From Distichodus sexfasciatus (lineage: Eukaryota > Chordata > Actinopteri > Characiformes > Distichodontidae), in the NCBI GenBank assembly GCA_032718565.1, contig JAVGVS010000673.1, forward strand, positions 69,501-133,500: a DNA stretch of 64,000 nt, in the 5' to 3' direction. The notes under the pieces are model-generated. The model ran no database searches. It worked only from the letters and a program-made list of their open reading frames with translations, and was not told the DNA's origin. Position numbers and translations under genes: made by a program. This document shows, in pieces, positions 37,457 to 48,933 of this stretch. How positions within the stretch are numbered: position 1 is the first letter of the stretch; each line of letters opens with the position of its first letter.

Positions 37457-39430
37457 CAACTGAGCACGCTTTTGTGCTAGGAAGATTTGTTCCAACTCCA
37501 AAATGTGCAGCCCAGGCTGCCTGTCCACACAGTTTTGATATCACACTCATTCACAAGTTCTCCATTTTTGTCAACAATTTTTTTCCTGCAGACTAACATG
37601 GAGCTCAAATTTCTGATGCTTACCAGCACTACACTGGCATTGTTTTGAGGTAAGACACTTCAGACTCTATATGTTGGATTTATTTATTTAAGTGAAAGTG
37701 AGTGATTGTCATTGTGAACTCACCATGTGCTCCCACACACAGTGCACCATCACCAAATGCGACCCTGCATTTCTGGACCCATCCAGCATAGGAGCAGGGC
37801 ATCTTATCGGCACCCGTGAAGCCAGAGCTGGCAGGACTGTACCTTGTTGATGAGTACCTCAGTGGTACCTTTACCAGTCCGATCACCGTTACACTACCAA
37901 CTGCCCTCAAAAAATAAGGGAAGAGCGCAAACACAATTCCACACTTCCACAAATTATGCAGTTGAGATTCCCACATTTGGGGAATTTGCAGAGGTCAGTC
38001 AACGGGAATGAGCCTCTCCCTGGACGAACCACCTTCTCCATCATGGTATCACTCCTGCCAAAACTGGAGTGAACTAAGCTGCTTTACATTTTCATGTTGC
38101 CATATCTCTTCTTTTACAGTTACCTAATCCTCCACTGCACTAGTGTTACTGAATCAACAGGATACAAGTGATAAATATCTGTTTTATCTTAAAGAACTTC
38201 CTTTTCTCAAACCAGTTTCTACAGTACGGATGAAACAGCATTTACATTGGTACAACTGCAGTCAGCAATGGAACCATTAGAGAAGCTTATATAAAAGTTT
38301 GCAGCCTTGTTGTCAAGTAAGATGTTTAATGAAGCAGCAAAGCAGATTTCGTTTCCTCATTTAAACGAAATCTTGTCACGCGAGTACAAAACACCATGTA
38401 ACCACATTAAAAAACTTGCTACACATAGTGCCAGACAGTTGTGGTTTCCGACACCTGTAGAAATAGTCTGGGAGACTGTTTATTTCCTTTTAGTCAGCAC
38501 TGATACCCACTTTGACAACTTTAGATCTCGATTTACTTTGTGAGAAACTTGAAAAAACACATAATATGAAGCACACATTTTGCTCTTGTGATAATTACAC
38601 CATCCTGAAGAGAAGATAGAGGAAAAGTAATAAAACTTAAAGAACATATTTTATTAATATCACACTTCTATGAAGAGAAGTGTTAAAAAGAGAAGGCAGC
38701 CCCCATGCGTGGAGTTGGTGAAATGAAGTCAAATGACATTAAGCGGAATTTGGTTTTACTTGCTTTTTTTCAATACACCGTGGGACTCTTCATCGGTGGT
38801 TTTAAGACTGCTTAAATACTCATTAGAGTCCCTACTGAAGAGCTTTGGGTTTTTTTTTTTTTTAAATAAGCCCACCTATGTAGATATAAAAAGTATATAC
38901 AGCTCCAGGAAAAAAATATATATTTCTGTTTTACATTTTGTTGCTTTGTGACTGTGTGAAATATACGTCAATGTTTTTTTATAACTTTACCATGCTTATT
39001 TCAAAATTCCAAACATTTATGGAGTAAATGATCTATTTCGAGGAAATGATCTAAATCTAACCTAGAAGTTAGACAAACTTTAAAAAACAATATTATTTTA
39101 CACATATAGTAAATGACATAAGTAATAATAGAGTAAATGATCTATCATCTATTTGGAGTAAATGATCCAAATCTAACCTGGAAGTTAGACTAACTACACA
39201 TATATTATTTTACACTTATGTCATTAACAGAATATGGTCCACAAGTTTTTCTAATCAGAAAATTGAATCAGGTGTATAGGTGTTAGAACATAACACATGG
39301 AATAGCTGCTATAAAAACAGAATTGCAGTTGTACATTAAAATATGGACAGCTTTCTTATTTTTATCACAAACCTGCAGCTGCAAATGGTGATAAAAGAAT
39401 ATTAACATGTACATGTTACACTCACAATGT
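37457..39430. repeat. Duplicated blocks, partners at 1176-2900 and 1-510
   Basis: Position 37457-38560 matches 1176-2900 without the solo LTR. Position 38786-39430 matches 1-510. The block order differs between the two sites: here the 1176-type block precedes the 1-type block. That suggests an array of more than two units, the first being cut by the window edge. The 78-codon ORF at 38307 is not preserved in the other copy. Position 39428-39500 looks like a short LTR scrap (GTCACGGCCACGC). Confidence 0.8.
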
Positions 39431-39981
39431 CACGGCCACGCTGCCCCCGCGCAGCCCCCAGAGTTCCTGTTCCCTGGAATATTAGTTGTCCTTAGGCTGC
39501 TGCTGCAAAAAAAAAGCAGTCTGACTACAGTTTCTAATTCAAATCCAAACTCACTGGGTATTAAATGATCTGTTACTTCATTAGTGTGTTGCTGAATATA
39601 CCATTTAATTTAATTGCTAAATTAAGATGTTGATTGCAAATCCAGTTCTGAAATCCTGTGTGTGTGTGTTTGTTGTGTGTGTTATGGATGTATATATCAT
39701 TGACATAGTTTAGGGCATTAAAATGTTTATCTTACCAGCTACAAATACCAAGATAATCACTATGAATAATCCAATCTCTAAACAAACAAAAACACAAATC
39801 AAAATCAAAGATAAACATGAATATGCATTTACATTGGCAGGGTGGGGTGCTGTTCTTCCATCACACAGTCACTTCCGTCTCTTACTTTTGATGATTTACT
39901 TTGCCTCATTTGTAATGAATCATAATATTCACAGTCATGTAAACAAGTTAAAAAAGAAATTAAGAATTTAAGAAATATCAA

Positions 39982-40385
39982 AATTCATTCATTTATTATC
40001 CAAACCACTTAATCCCTATCGGGGCCGTGGGGACCAATCCTGGGCAGGCGCCAACACTCCACAGAGCCTACACATACTCACACAATCAAGAAGGTCCTGG
40101 GTTCGAACCCCGGGGACGGCCGTAGGGCCTATCTGTGTGGAGTTTGCATGCTTTTCCCGTGTTTGCGTGGGTGCTCCAGTTTCCCCCCACAGTCCAAAGG
40201 CATGAACTACAGGTTAACTGGCGATTCTAAATTGGTCCCGTAAGAATGTGAGTGCGATTGTGTGAATGTGTGAGCCCTGCAGTGTCTTGGTCCCCGCCTT
40301 GCGCCTGTAAGTTCCCGGAATGGGTCTCCAGTCCCCCCGTGACCCCGACTGGGATTCAGTGGTTCGGAAAGTTAATGAATGAATG
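39982..40385. mobile_element. Two SINE fragments in inverted arrangement
   Basis: Position 39982-40085 is the SINE 3' end in reverse (ATTCATTCATTTATTATCC, then CTTAATCCC). From about 40088 the element reads forward from the B-box, GGGTTCGAACCCC, to the tail ATTCAGTGGTTCGGAAAG. The A-box half is missing from both. The arrangement makes a partial palindrome. Confidence 0.75.
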
Positions 40386-40610
40386 GATTTTCTGAAAGTC
40401 TGTGTTCCATTTTGGTCATGTCTTTACGCATAACATAATGTTCAATGTCTGCAGTGTTGACTGTTTGTACTGTTGTCTTGTGTATATGTACTTATGGCTC
40501 TGTTTAGACTCTGTGAGAAAAAAACAAGAATGAAAAGAAAAATGAAATGATTGCTTGTTTCCACTCACCTGAATGGAAAATCAGGGTGTCCTAACTTTTT
40601 CCTCAGTATG

Positions 40611-41032
40611 TATTATGCCCCCCCTGGACTTTGGCCATGACGGGTCCTAGTGGATCTGCTGAGCAGCCAGCAGATGCCACTATTCAGTTGTTTTTGATGT
40701 GTTAAGTTCATTCCCGTGTCTCCAGCCCCTAGTTTTCATTGGTTATCCCTTTATTGGTTTATCGTGCTTATTTTCTGATGGTTTTCTGATTGGTTCCCCA
40801 TTTGTTTAATTGATCCAGCTCCTCGTTTCTGTCTGCTATATAAGTTTGGTTCTTTCCCCATTGTCTCTGTCGCTCCACCCTCACACTACTCTCCCTGTGT
40901 CGGTGTGCTGCTCGGTTTTTCAAGATCAAGAAGTTCTTTTGTGGCCCTCGTGCCTTTTTCTGTTCAAGTTTTCCAAAAAAAATGGCTTGCATTCATACCT
41001 TGACTCTTGTCATGCCAACGCACTCCGTGACA
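40611..41032 (+). mobile_element. Solo LTR, family 1, perfect 5-bp duplication
   Basis: The start is TATTATGCCCCCCCTGGAC and the end is CACTCCGTGACA. The flanks are GTATG at 40606-40610 and 41033-41037. It lies in the copy B intron between blocks matching 13125 and 13270, and copy A lacks it. Confidence 0.92.
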
Positions 41033-43055
41033 GTATGAATTGGAATTTCATTTCATTTCATTTGTTAAACAAATTAATTTGTTTCTTGTTTTAGCACAGA
41101 TGATGCAGTTATAACAGCTTTATCTATAGATATAATTTGAAAGAAGATTTCATATTGATATGTTGATATTTGTTTATAAATGAAACGGTTAGTGGGGTGT
41201 CCTAACTTTTTTACACAACTGTATATAAACATCTTTGTTATAGCTTGTTTGGAGTCTCACGACTGTAGATAAGCTTGACTGTTGACTGTTTTCATTTTTT
41301 ATAAGTTGTGTGCATTCATATTCACTTTTAATTCATGTAGTTAATATTTTTATGTATTTGTATTCACCTCCTTTAGACATTTCATTAGTTTCTGCAAATT
41401 GTAGGCACAATTACCAATAGTCAATAAATGCATTGATTAAAAATATTTAACACTCTGACATGTATGTATATACATACATAAAATCTATTATTTAGTAAAA
41501 AAGTAACATTTGGAACAAGGTACTTGCTACATTTAGAACTAGCATTAACGTATTTAGGCTTTAGTCCTTTAGGTTTTGTACAACACTGGTGTTACGATAA
41601 AGGAACATCTTTGCACTATTTTTGACACCAAATCACACAGAAATAATGTGAAAAACCCAAACTGAAAAGACACAGCAGGCATAATACGACTATGTGATAT
41701 AGACAGACATGCACTGAATCAATGTTATATTGTATTATGACTTGTGATTTAAACCTCTAACAAAAACACTGCACCAACCTGAATATAAACACTAGGCTGT
41801 AGAGCTGTAATATTCAGTTCCCTTTTAGGATTCGGCTCCCTAGTCCCTTTAGTGAGTGACTATGATTAGTCACTCACTAAACTGATCCAGGTATTTGAGT
41901 CACTTAAGTCACTTGAATCAGTTTTGCCAAATCGCCAGCTGAATCATTTGTTTTTCATTGAAGACCGTATATGTGGCTTGTGATGAGAACGAATGCACTT
42001 CCAAATAAATGACAAGCAGAGGAAGTTAACCGGCGGATTTACTCATGGCTGTATGTGCTTCAGGAAACGCTAACCCTCTTGTATGAGCCTTTCAGATTCG
42101 GCTGTATGTTTCCGGCTCTAGAGGAAGTTAACTGACAGATTTACTCATGAATGTGTGTGCTTTGTGCCACGCTACTGATTCGACTGACATGAGTCCCGTA
42201 GTCTACAAAGAGGATTTAATTCTAGGAAGTTGTTAGGATCCCTCATTTGAGCGTGGTGGTGCAAACAAACTGTAAGTTATGACATTTGTAGCAGCTACAC
42301 TTGCTACTATGGCTGTATTGATCTTGTAATGAGTTTGAAATGATTATAAGATGTGTGTACGTGATGGTGTTCATATTTTAGTCATGGTGTAGTTACGACT
42401 CAATGGATTTGGGTTAGTGGAGACCTCAGATTCGTGACTCGTGAGTTATTTAATGGATTTGGGTGATTAACCCGGATAGGTCATGAATCACCCAGCTCTG
42501 ATGTGGAGAGTGGTGTGAGAGGTCTTTCAGCTACACAAGCAAGTGTGTGTCTGAGTGGGTGTTCTTTTATAGGGCTATTTTTTTTACTTTTTAATTGCAA
42601 TAGTTTTCATAGGTTTTCTAAAATTCATCATAATTAAGTGAATCTGGTTGTGATGAGTTGTGATCCCTGATCCATATAGCAAGCACCACTTGCACAAATT
42701 CTGTGAACTAACTTACTGCCATACAAAGTTCTGGCTGGAGCAAATGGGACAGTAACATGCTTAGCTTCTGAGTGCAAAAGCGCAGAACAGATCGGGTGGT
42801 GTTCATAGTGTAGCTGAATGTTCACAAAACCAAACCCAGTACTTACCATGAGTGTTATCCATGTTAGCTAAAAAAGAGAAGAATTCAGTCCAAGGACTCT
42901 TATTTTGGTGTAGTCTAAAAACTGGATAAAGTAAAGGAAGAGGATAAAAAAGGGGGTATCCTAAAGTTTGATTTTAAGTTGATCTTTTAGTAATCACTTT
43001 TGCTTTGACTTTTTACAAATGGGAAAAGCAGTTGTGATGAGTTTAATCACCTACC

Positions 43056-43859
43056 TGTCATGTATGGCGCTGTGTGGCGAGACAAAAAAGGGGGTGGAAC
43101 GGAACACAGTGAAGGTGAAGACACAGGCTTTATTGTCCAACGCAAAACAGTGCAAAATTCACAAAAAATTGTGAATTTTGCTTTTCCCTCCAAGGGAAAA
43201 GCAAAGACGGATCCACGAGCGTCCTGAGCGGAGACGAGAACAGCCCAGAGCGAAGCAAAGCCAGGAGCGCCACGTTAGCGGGCAGCACGAGCCTGGAGCA
43301 ACGTAAGCACAATCATGAAAAACACACGGAGAAAACCAAAACCGAACAGAAGAGTCTTACGTAAATCCAGGGAGCTCCAACAAAACAAACCACACAACAC
43401 CGGGGGAAAAACGCCTGAGGGAGAAGAACTCAAAGAACGCCTCGGATCGGCTGAGCTAAATAATGGAACGAAACGAGGCAATCAAACAATAAACCAATAA
43501 GAAACAGAAAAGCAAATCGTGCACAGCTGAACCGAATCAAAACGAAAGTAAGGCCGCGACCTAATTCACCCGTGAACTATACAGGGAAGGGCGCACGAAG
43601 TGAAGACAAAAACCCGGAAGTGGGAGCGATCTAAACGGGAGGTGCGCTACTAGGGAGAGTACACGAAGTGAACACGTAGAACTCGGAAGTGGGGCGCGAG
43701 CTAACGGAGCGGTGTCCTGATACGCAAAACCTGACGTGATCTAATACACACGAAGGGAGGGCACCGAAACGTGATCCCCAAGACAGACTTACCTCCTAGA
43801 CTCAGAACTCCGGGGACCGTGAACGTGGCACGGCCGCCGAGGACGGCGCGGCCGTGACA
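43056..43859 (-). repeat. 3' LTR of the chromovirus, internally deleted
   Basis: About 140 bases present in the other LTR are missing after GCAAAATTCACAAAAA near 43160. The junction holds short inverted copies of both flanks (TTGTGAATTTTGC and GCTTTTCCC). The rest is nearly identical to the 5' LTR, which points to a fairly recent insertion. Confidence 0.9.
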
Positions 43860-43874
43860 GTACCCCCCCTCCAG
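43860..43874 (-). promoter_or_regulatory. Polypurine tract of the chromovirus
   Basis: On the minus strand CTGGAGGGGGGGTAC ends directly before the TGTCACGG start of the 3' LTR. That is the position expected for plus-strand DNA priming. Confidence 0.8.
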
Positions 43875-46800
43875 GGCCGCAGCCACCCAGGGGGTGTCCA
43901 GAACCACCCCTCTGCAACCTTCGGCGAAGAGGCAGAGTCCTACCGGGAGGACGGCCCCTTGGATGGGGGGCCGGGCGGTCCGGTCGCGAGCGGTGGAAGT
44001 CCTCAATCAGCTCCTGACTGAGGACGTCCCGCGCCAGGACCCAGCTCCTCTCCTCGGGACCGTAACCCTCCCAGTCGACGAGGTATTGCAGGCCTCCCCT
44101 TCGCCTCCGGGAGTCCAAGAGTCCACGGACCCTGTGGGCAGGTGCACCCTCAATCTCCAGGACCTCTGGAGGGGTCTCGGCCGTGGCGCCCTCCTGCAGC
44201 GGTCCCGCGGTGACTGGCCTGAGGAGAGACACATGGAACACAGGGTGCACACGCATATGGGAAGGTAACTGCAACTTGTATGATACTGGGTTTACCTGGG
44301 ACAACACGAGGAAGGGACCCACATACCGGGGAGACAGCTTAGGACAAGGGAGGTTAAGGGGCAAGTCCCTTGTGGACAGCCACACTCGGTCGCCTGGTTT
44401 GAATTGAGGACCCTTTCTCCGCCGGCGATTTGCCTGTTGTTCAAAACGCCGAACCGCTCGCTGTATGGAGGTGTGAGCCCCCTCCCAGACTCGCTCCGCC
44501 CTACAGAACCAATTGTCCACCCCGGGTGCCTCGGTTGGTTCCGTGTCCCAGGGACAGAGCGGGGGCTGGCGCCCCAGCACACACTCAAAAGGTGTCAGGC
44601 CGGTGGCGGAGTGGCGCAGTGAGTTCTGGGCGTACTCAGCCCACCAGAGGAGATCTGCCCAGTCATGCTGCCGGCTGTGGCAGTAGGCCCTGAGGAACCT
44701 GCTGAGCTCCTGGATGGTTCGCTCTGCCTGACCGTTAGACTGGGGGTGGTACCCAGAGGTCAGGCAGACCGTGGTCCCCAGGTGTTTCATGAACGCCTTC
44801 CACACTCGTGAGATGAACTGGGGACCCCGGTCAGACAGGATCTCCTCAGGGATGCCGTAGAACCGGAACACGAACTGGAACAGTGCCTCCGCCACCTGGA
44901 GAGCAGAGGGGAGAGAACAGAACGGAATGAAGTGGCACCCCTTTGAGAACCTATCCACGACCACCAGTACCACCGTGTTCCCTTTCGACTCCGGCAGATC
45001 CGTGACGAAGTCCACTGCTATGTGGGACCACGGTCTGCCCGGAATCGGTAGGGGGACTAATTTTCCGGCAGGTAAGGAACGGGAGCTCCTTGTGGTGGCA
45101 CAAACAGAGCAGGACGCGATGGCTGCCCGCACCTCCTTCTTCAAGGAGGGCCACCAATACTTGCGTTGAATAACCTCCTGGGTCCGAGTGACGCCAGGAT
45201 GTCCAGTGGCTGGTGTGGTGTGAGCCCATTCTATCACCCTCGGCCTGAATCGCCCCGGTACGTAGACCTTCCAAGGAGGACAGCCAGGAGGGCCCGGGGT
45301 TGCCCGGGTCTCTCTGGCTATCTCCTCGTCCAGTTCCCACGCAATCGGAGCGACCAGTACCGAGGGTGGGAGGATGGGCCCAGGTTCCTTGGAACCTTCA
45401 GGGGAGTCGAATTGGCGGGACAGCGTGTCGGCCCTCATGTTGTCCTTACCTGGACGATACGAGATCGAGAAGTTGAACCTAGCAAAGAACAGCATCCACC
45501 TCGCCTGGCGAGTGTTCAACCTCTTGGCTTGCCGGATATACTCCAAGTTCCGGTGGTCGGTGAGGACTACAAAGGGATGGCGCGCTCCCTCCAACAGGTG
45601 CCGCCACTCCTCGAGGGCCGCCTTGACGGCGAGCAGCTCGCGATTAGCGATGTCATAGTTGCGCTCTGCCTCTGTCAGTTTCCTTGAGTAAAAGGCGCAT
45701 GGGTGTTGCCTACCCGCATGGGCCTGAGATAGGACCGCCCCCAGTCCCACCTCTGAGGCATCGACCTCCACGGTATAGGGTTTTTCTGGATCTGGCAATC
45801 TCAGGCAAGGTGCCGAGGTGAACAGGTGCTTTAGGTTACCAAAGGCCTCCCGTGCTTCGGGGGTGAACTGTACTGTTTCGGGTTTGCCCCGAAGGAGGGA
45901 CGTGAGAGGGGCGGCCACTATACTGTATTGGCTAATAAAACGCCGGTAATAGTTGGCGAACCCCAGGAACCTCTGTAACTCCTTCACCGTCTTGGGCTCA
46001 GGCCACTCAGACTATATCTGAAATACAGAGGGGGTGTTGGCCAACCCGTACAGCATCACGTGATACTGGTAATGTCCGGAGGCAGTGCTGAACGCCGTCT
46101 TCCACTCGTCCCCTGCTCGAATCCGCACCAGGTTATACGCACTCCGGAGGTCCAACTTGGTAAAGATGGTAGCCCCCCGGAGACGCTCGATGGTCGCTGG
46201 GATCAATGGCAGTGGGTGGGTAAACTTCACCGTGACCTCATTGAGCCCACGGTAGTCGATACAGGGCCGGAGTCCGCCGTCTTTTTTCTTAACAAAAAAG
46301 AAACTGGCAGAAGCACGGGACCGCGACCTGCTGATATACCCCTGCCGGAGGGCCTCAGACACGTACTCCTCCATTGCCCGATTCTCTGGCTCGGACAACG
46401 GATAGATCCGTGCCCGAGGAGGTGTTTTCCCCGGCAGGAGATCTATCGCGCAGTCCCAGGGCCTGTGCGGAGGAAGGGTGGTCGCCCTAGTGGCCGAAAA
46501 GACCTCCTGGAGGTCGTGGTATTCGGGGGGCACCTCACTAAGTGTTGCCAGTGTGGGGCTTTCAACTGAGGTGGAGCAAACAGGGTGTGAGAGGCAGGTG
46601 TGTGCGCAGGAGGAAGACCAGGAAAGAACTTTGTGATTGAGCCAGTCAAGGTGGGGATTGTGTCTTCTTAACCAAGGTATACCTAAAACGAGTGAGTGCG
46701 TGGCGTGCGGCAATACAACAAAAGGGATCTGTTCTGTGTGTGTGGGGCCTATCTGAAGCGTGACGGGTTGAGTAATGGTGCTAAGAGGCACCTCCCCAAA

Positions 46801-47982
46801 GGGGTGGCCGTCTAGGGCATGGACCCTGACCGGAGTGGCTAAGGGACACACAGGCACAGACAGGGATGACACCAGGGATTGTGTGATGAAGTTCCCAGCC
46901 GATCCGGAATCTACGAGGGCAGACACAGACAGAACAGAATTAAACACACGCAACTGAACAGGGATAACAAATTGATTGTATACGACATAGTCCACCTGGT
47001 CAATGTTCTGAAGGCCTGGGCAGTCCTTTTTCCAGTGGCCCGCCTGGCCACAATACAAACAGGCACCCCTCGCCTGTCGCTGCCGCTGCCGGGTTGCGGG
47101 CGCCTGGGGTGCTCCTGAGGGCAGGCGCAATGAGCCCCCCAGCTCCATGGGCTCCGGCAATAAGTCCCTCGGGGCAGGGAGAGCGGGAGCAGGAGCTCGA
47201 GGCGGCAGGGGGCGCCTCGGAGGGGAGTGCGAGAGCTGGTGTTCCCTGAGGTGATTGTCCAAGGAGATTGCCAGTGACATCAGCGCCTCCAGTCCCAGTC
47301 TGACATCCCGGCAGTCGAGTTCTCGCTGCACTTCGCAGCTTAACCCCCTCTGGTAGATTGCCTGGAGCGCCCCCTCGTCCCAGCCGACCTCTGCTGCCAG
47401 CACTTGAAATGCTAAAGAATAGTCATGCACCGAGCCCCTACCTTGCTTGAGCTCCAGCAGCCGACTGCTGCCGGAGCGCCCCTGCCCCGGGTGGTGGAAG
47501 GTGGCCTTGAATAACCGGAGGAAGGCCTCGTAGGACGCCAGTGCCGGGCTCCTGCTCCCCCAGATCGCAGCTGCCCAGTCCATGGCCGGTCCAGCCAGAC
47601 GCTGAATGAGGGTGGAGACCCGCTGCGCGTCGGTGAGTTCTGGGTGTTCTGTAAAATATAACTCAAATGCCAGTACAAAAGTACGCACCCCTTCAGGGTC
47701 CCCGGAGTACCTCTCCGGAAGGGATGCATGCGATGCCACGCGAACCAGCGTAGGGCCAGGGGGTGGAGCCATGACCACTGGTGGCAGCGCCGGAGCCGCT
47801 GGTGGTGGTGGAGGAGCTGGGGGTGTGGGCACCATGGTTAGGACCCGAAGCATCTGTCGGACCTCCTCCAGGGCCCCAGTGAGATGGCCCAACTGCCGGC
47901 TATTGTCCAACACATGGCGCCTCAGATGCTCCATCTCATCGCCGGGAAGCGGTACCTCCGCTGCGTCCAATTCCATGGGCGG

Positions 47983-47992
47983 GAGTTCTTCT
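47983..47992 (-). promoter_or_regulatory. Candidate self-primer binding site
   Basis: Minus-strand AGAAGAACTC lies two bases inside the 5' LTR end and is perfectly complementary to GAGTTCTTCT at 48510-48501 in the same LTR. No TGG-type tRNA primer site is present. Complementarity of this kind is how Tf1/sushi elements prime reverse transcription from their own RNA 5' end. Confidence 0.5.
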
Positions 47993-47994
47993 TC

Positions 47995-48933
47995 TGTCAT
48001 GTATGGCGCTGTGTGGCGAGACAAAAAAGGGGGTGGAACGGAACACAGTGAAGGTGAAGACACAGGCTTTATTGTCCAACGCAAAACAGTGCAAAATTCA
48101 CAAAAAAAATCCAGGCAAAAACGAAAAACTCTGTGTCGGCAAAAGTAGTCCAAAAAAAGGAGAAAGAAACCAATACAGGGAGGGCTCGTGCCCCCGCTGT
48201 GGCGAAACTAGAAGATCCTCTGGCGAAAGTCTCCCGCCGGACCGGGAACAGTGGACTCCGAGGTCCCTCCAAGGGAAAAGCAAAGACGGATCCACGAGCG
48301 TCCTGAGCGGAGACGAGAACAGCCCAGAGCGAAGCAAAGCCGGGAGCACCACGTTAGCGGGCAGCACGAGCCTGGAGCAACGTAAGCACAATCATGAAAA
48401 ACACACGGATAAAACCAAAACCAAACAGAAGAGTCTTACGTAAATCCAGGGAGCTCCAACAAAACAAACCACACAACGCCGGGGGAAAAACGTCTGAGGG
48501 AGAAGAACTCAAAGAACGCCTCGGATCGGCTGAGCTAAATAATGGAACGAAACGAGGCAATCAAACAATAAACCAATAAGAAACAGAAAAGCAAATCGTG
48601 CACAGCTGAACCGAATCAAAACGAAAGTAAGGCCGCGACCTAATTCAGCCGTGAACTATACAGGGAAGGGCGCACGAAGTGAAGACAAAAACCCGGAAGT
48701 GGGAGCGATCTAAACGGGAGGTGCGCTACTAGGGAGAGTACACGAAGTGAACACGTAGAACCCGGAAGTGGGGCGCGAGCTAACGGGGCGGTGTCCTGAT
48801 ACGCAAAACCTAATGTGATCTAATACACATGAAGGGAGGGCACCGAAACGTGATCCCCAAGACAGACTTACCTCCTAGACTCAGAACTCCGGGGACCGTG
48901 AACGTGGCACGGCCGCCGAGGACGGCCGTGACA
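47995..48933 (-). repeat. 5' LTR of the chromovirus
   Basis: Full-length LTR of 939 bp, TGTCACGG to CATGACA on the minus strand, adjacent to the CTACC target duplication. The solo LTR at 7855-8796 is the same family. Confidence 0.95.
48501..48543 (-). promoter_or_regulatory. LTR core promoter and predicted RNA start
   Basis: On the minus strand a TATA-like box (ATTATTTAG, 48543-48535) is followed about 31 nt later by GAGTTCTTCT (48510-48501). That is the usual TATA-to-start distance, so the transcript may begin with GAGTTCTTCT. The motif is kept in the other LTR (near 43421) and in the solo LTR (near 8361). Confidence 0.5.

Larger units (their letters stand above)
43789..48000 (-). pseudogene. 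Chromovirus gag-pol, active-site segment deleted
   Basis: One frame runs from an ATG at 48000, inside the 5' LTR edge, to a stop at 43789, inside the 3' LTR. A single TAG at 46012 interrupts it. In order: gag; a CCHC knuckle (CLYCGQAGHWKKDC, near 47020-47065); aspartic protease (ALVDSGSAG, near 46900); reverse transcriptase (SFFFVKKKDGGLRPCIDYRG, then FTKLDLRSAYNLVRI), which breaks off after VFQI; RNase H (VEVDASEVGLGAVLSQ, FVVLTDHRNLEYI); integrase with an HHCC zinc region and D-D-E residues (AVDFVTD, ILSDRGPQF, QSNGQAERT); and a chromodomain (YLVDWEGYGPEERSWV). The frame resumes at SEWPEPKTVKELQRFLGF, so the piece that should carry the YxDD catalytic box is missing, with the TAG at the join. 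This copy cannot reverse-transcribe by itself. Protease, RNase H and integrase look intact. Confidence 0.93.
43056..48933 (-). mobile_element. Ty3/gypsy chromovirus, near full length
   Basis: The element is 5.88 kb with LTRs at 43056-43859 and 47995-48933. CTACC flanks it exactly (43051-43055 and 48934-48938). Copy A has the uninterrupted site CACCTACCAAG near 15190. Transcription runs on the minus strand. The interior holds one gag-pol frame. A purine-rich tract lies beside the 3' LTR. No tRNA-complementary primer site is seen beside the 5' LTR. The chromodomain places it with chromoviruses. The lack of a tRNA primer site and the self-complementary motif point to the Tf1/sushi group, which is known from fish. 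Confidence 0.96.

Noticed and set aside
38307..38543. 78-codon ORF starting MLSSKMFNEAAKQ
   Set aside because: The paralogous segment at 2524-2840 does not keep the frame and no splice or domain evidence supports it.
45166..45687. 173-codon plus-strand ORF
   Set aside because: Antisense shadow of the RNase H and integrase region of the chromovirus.
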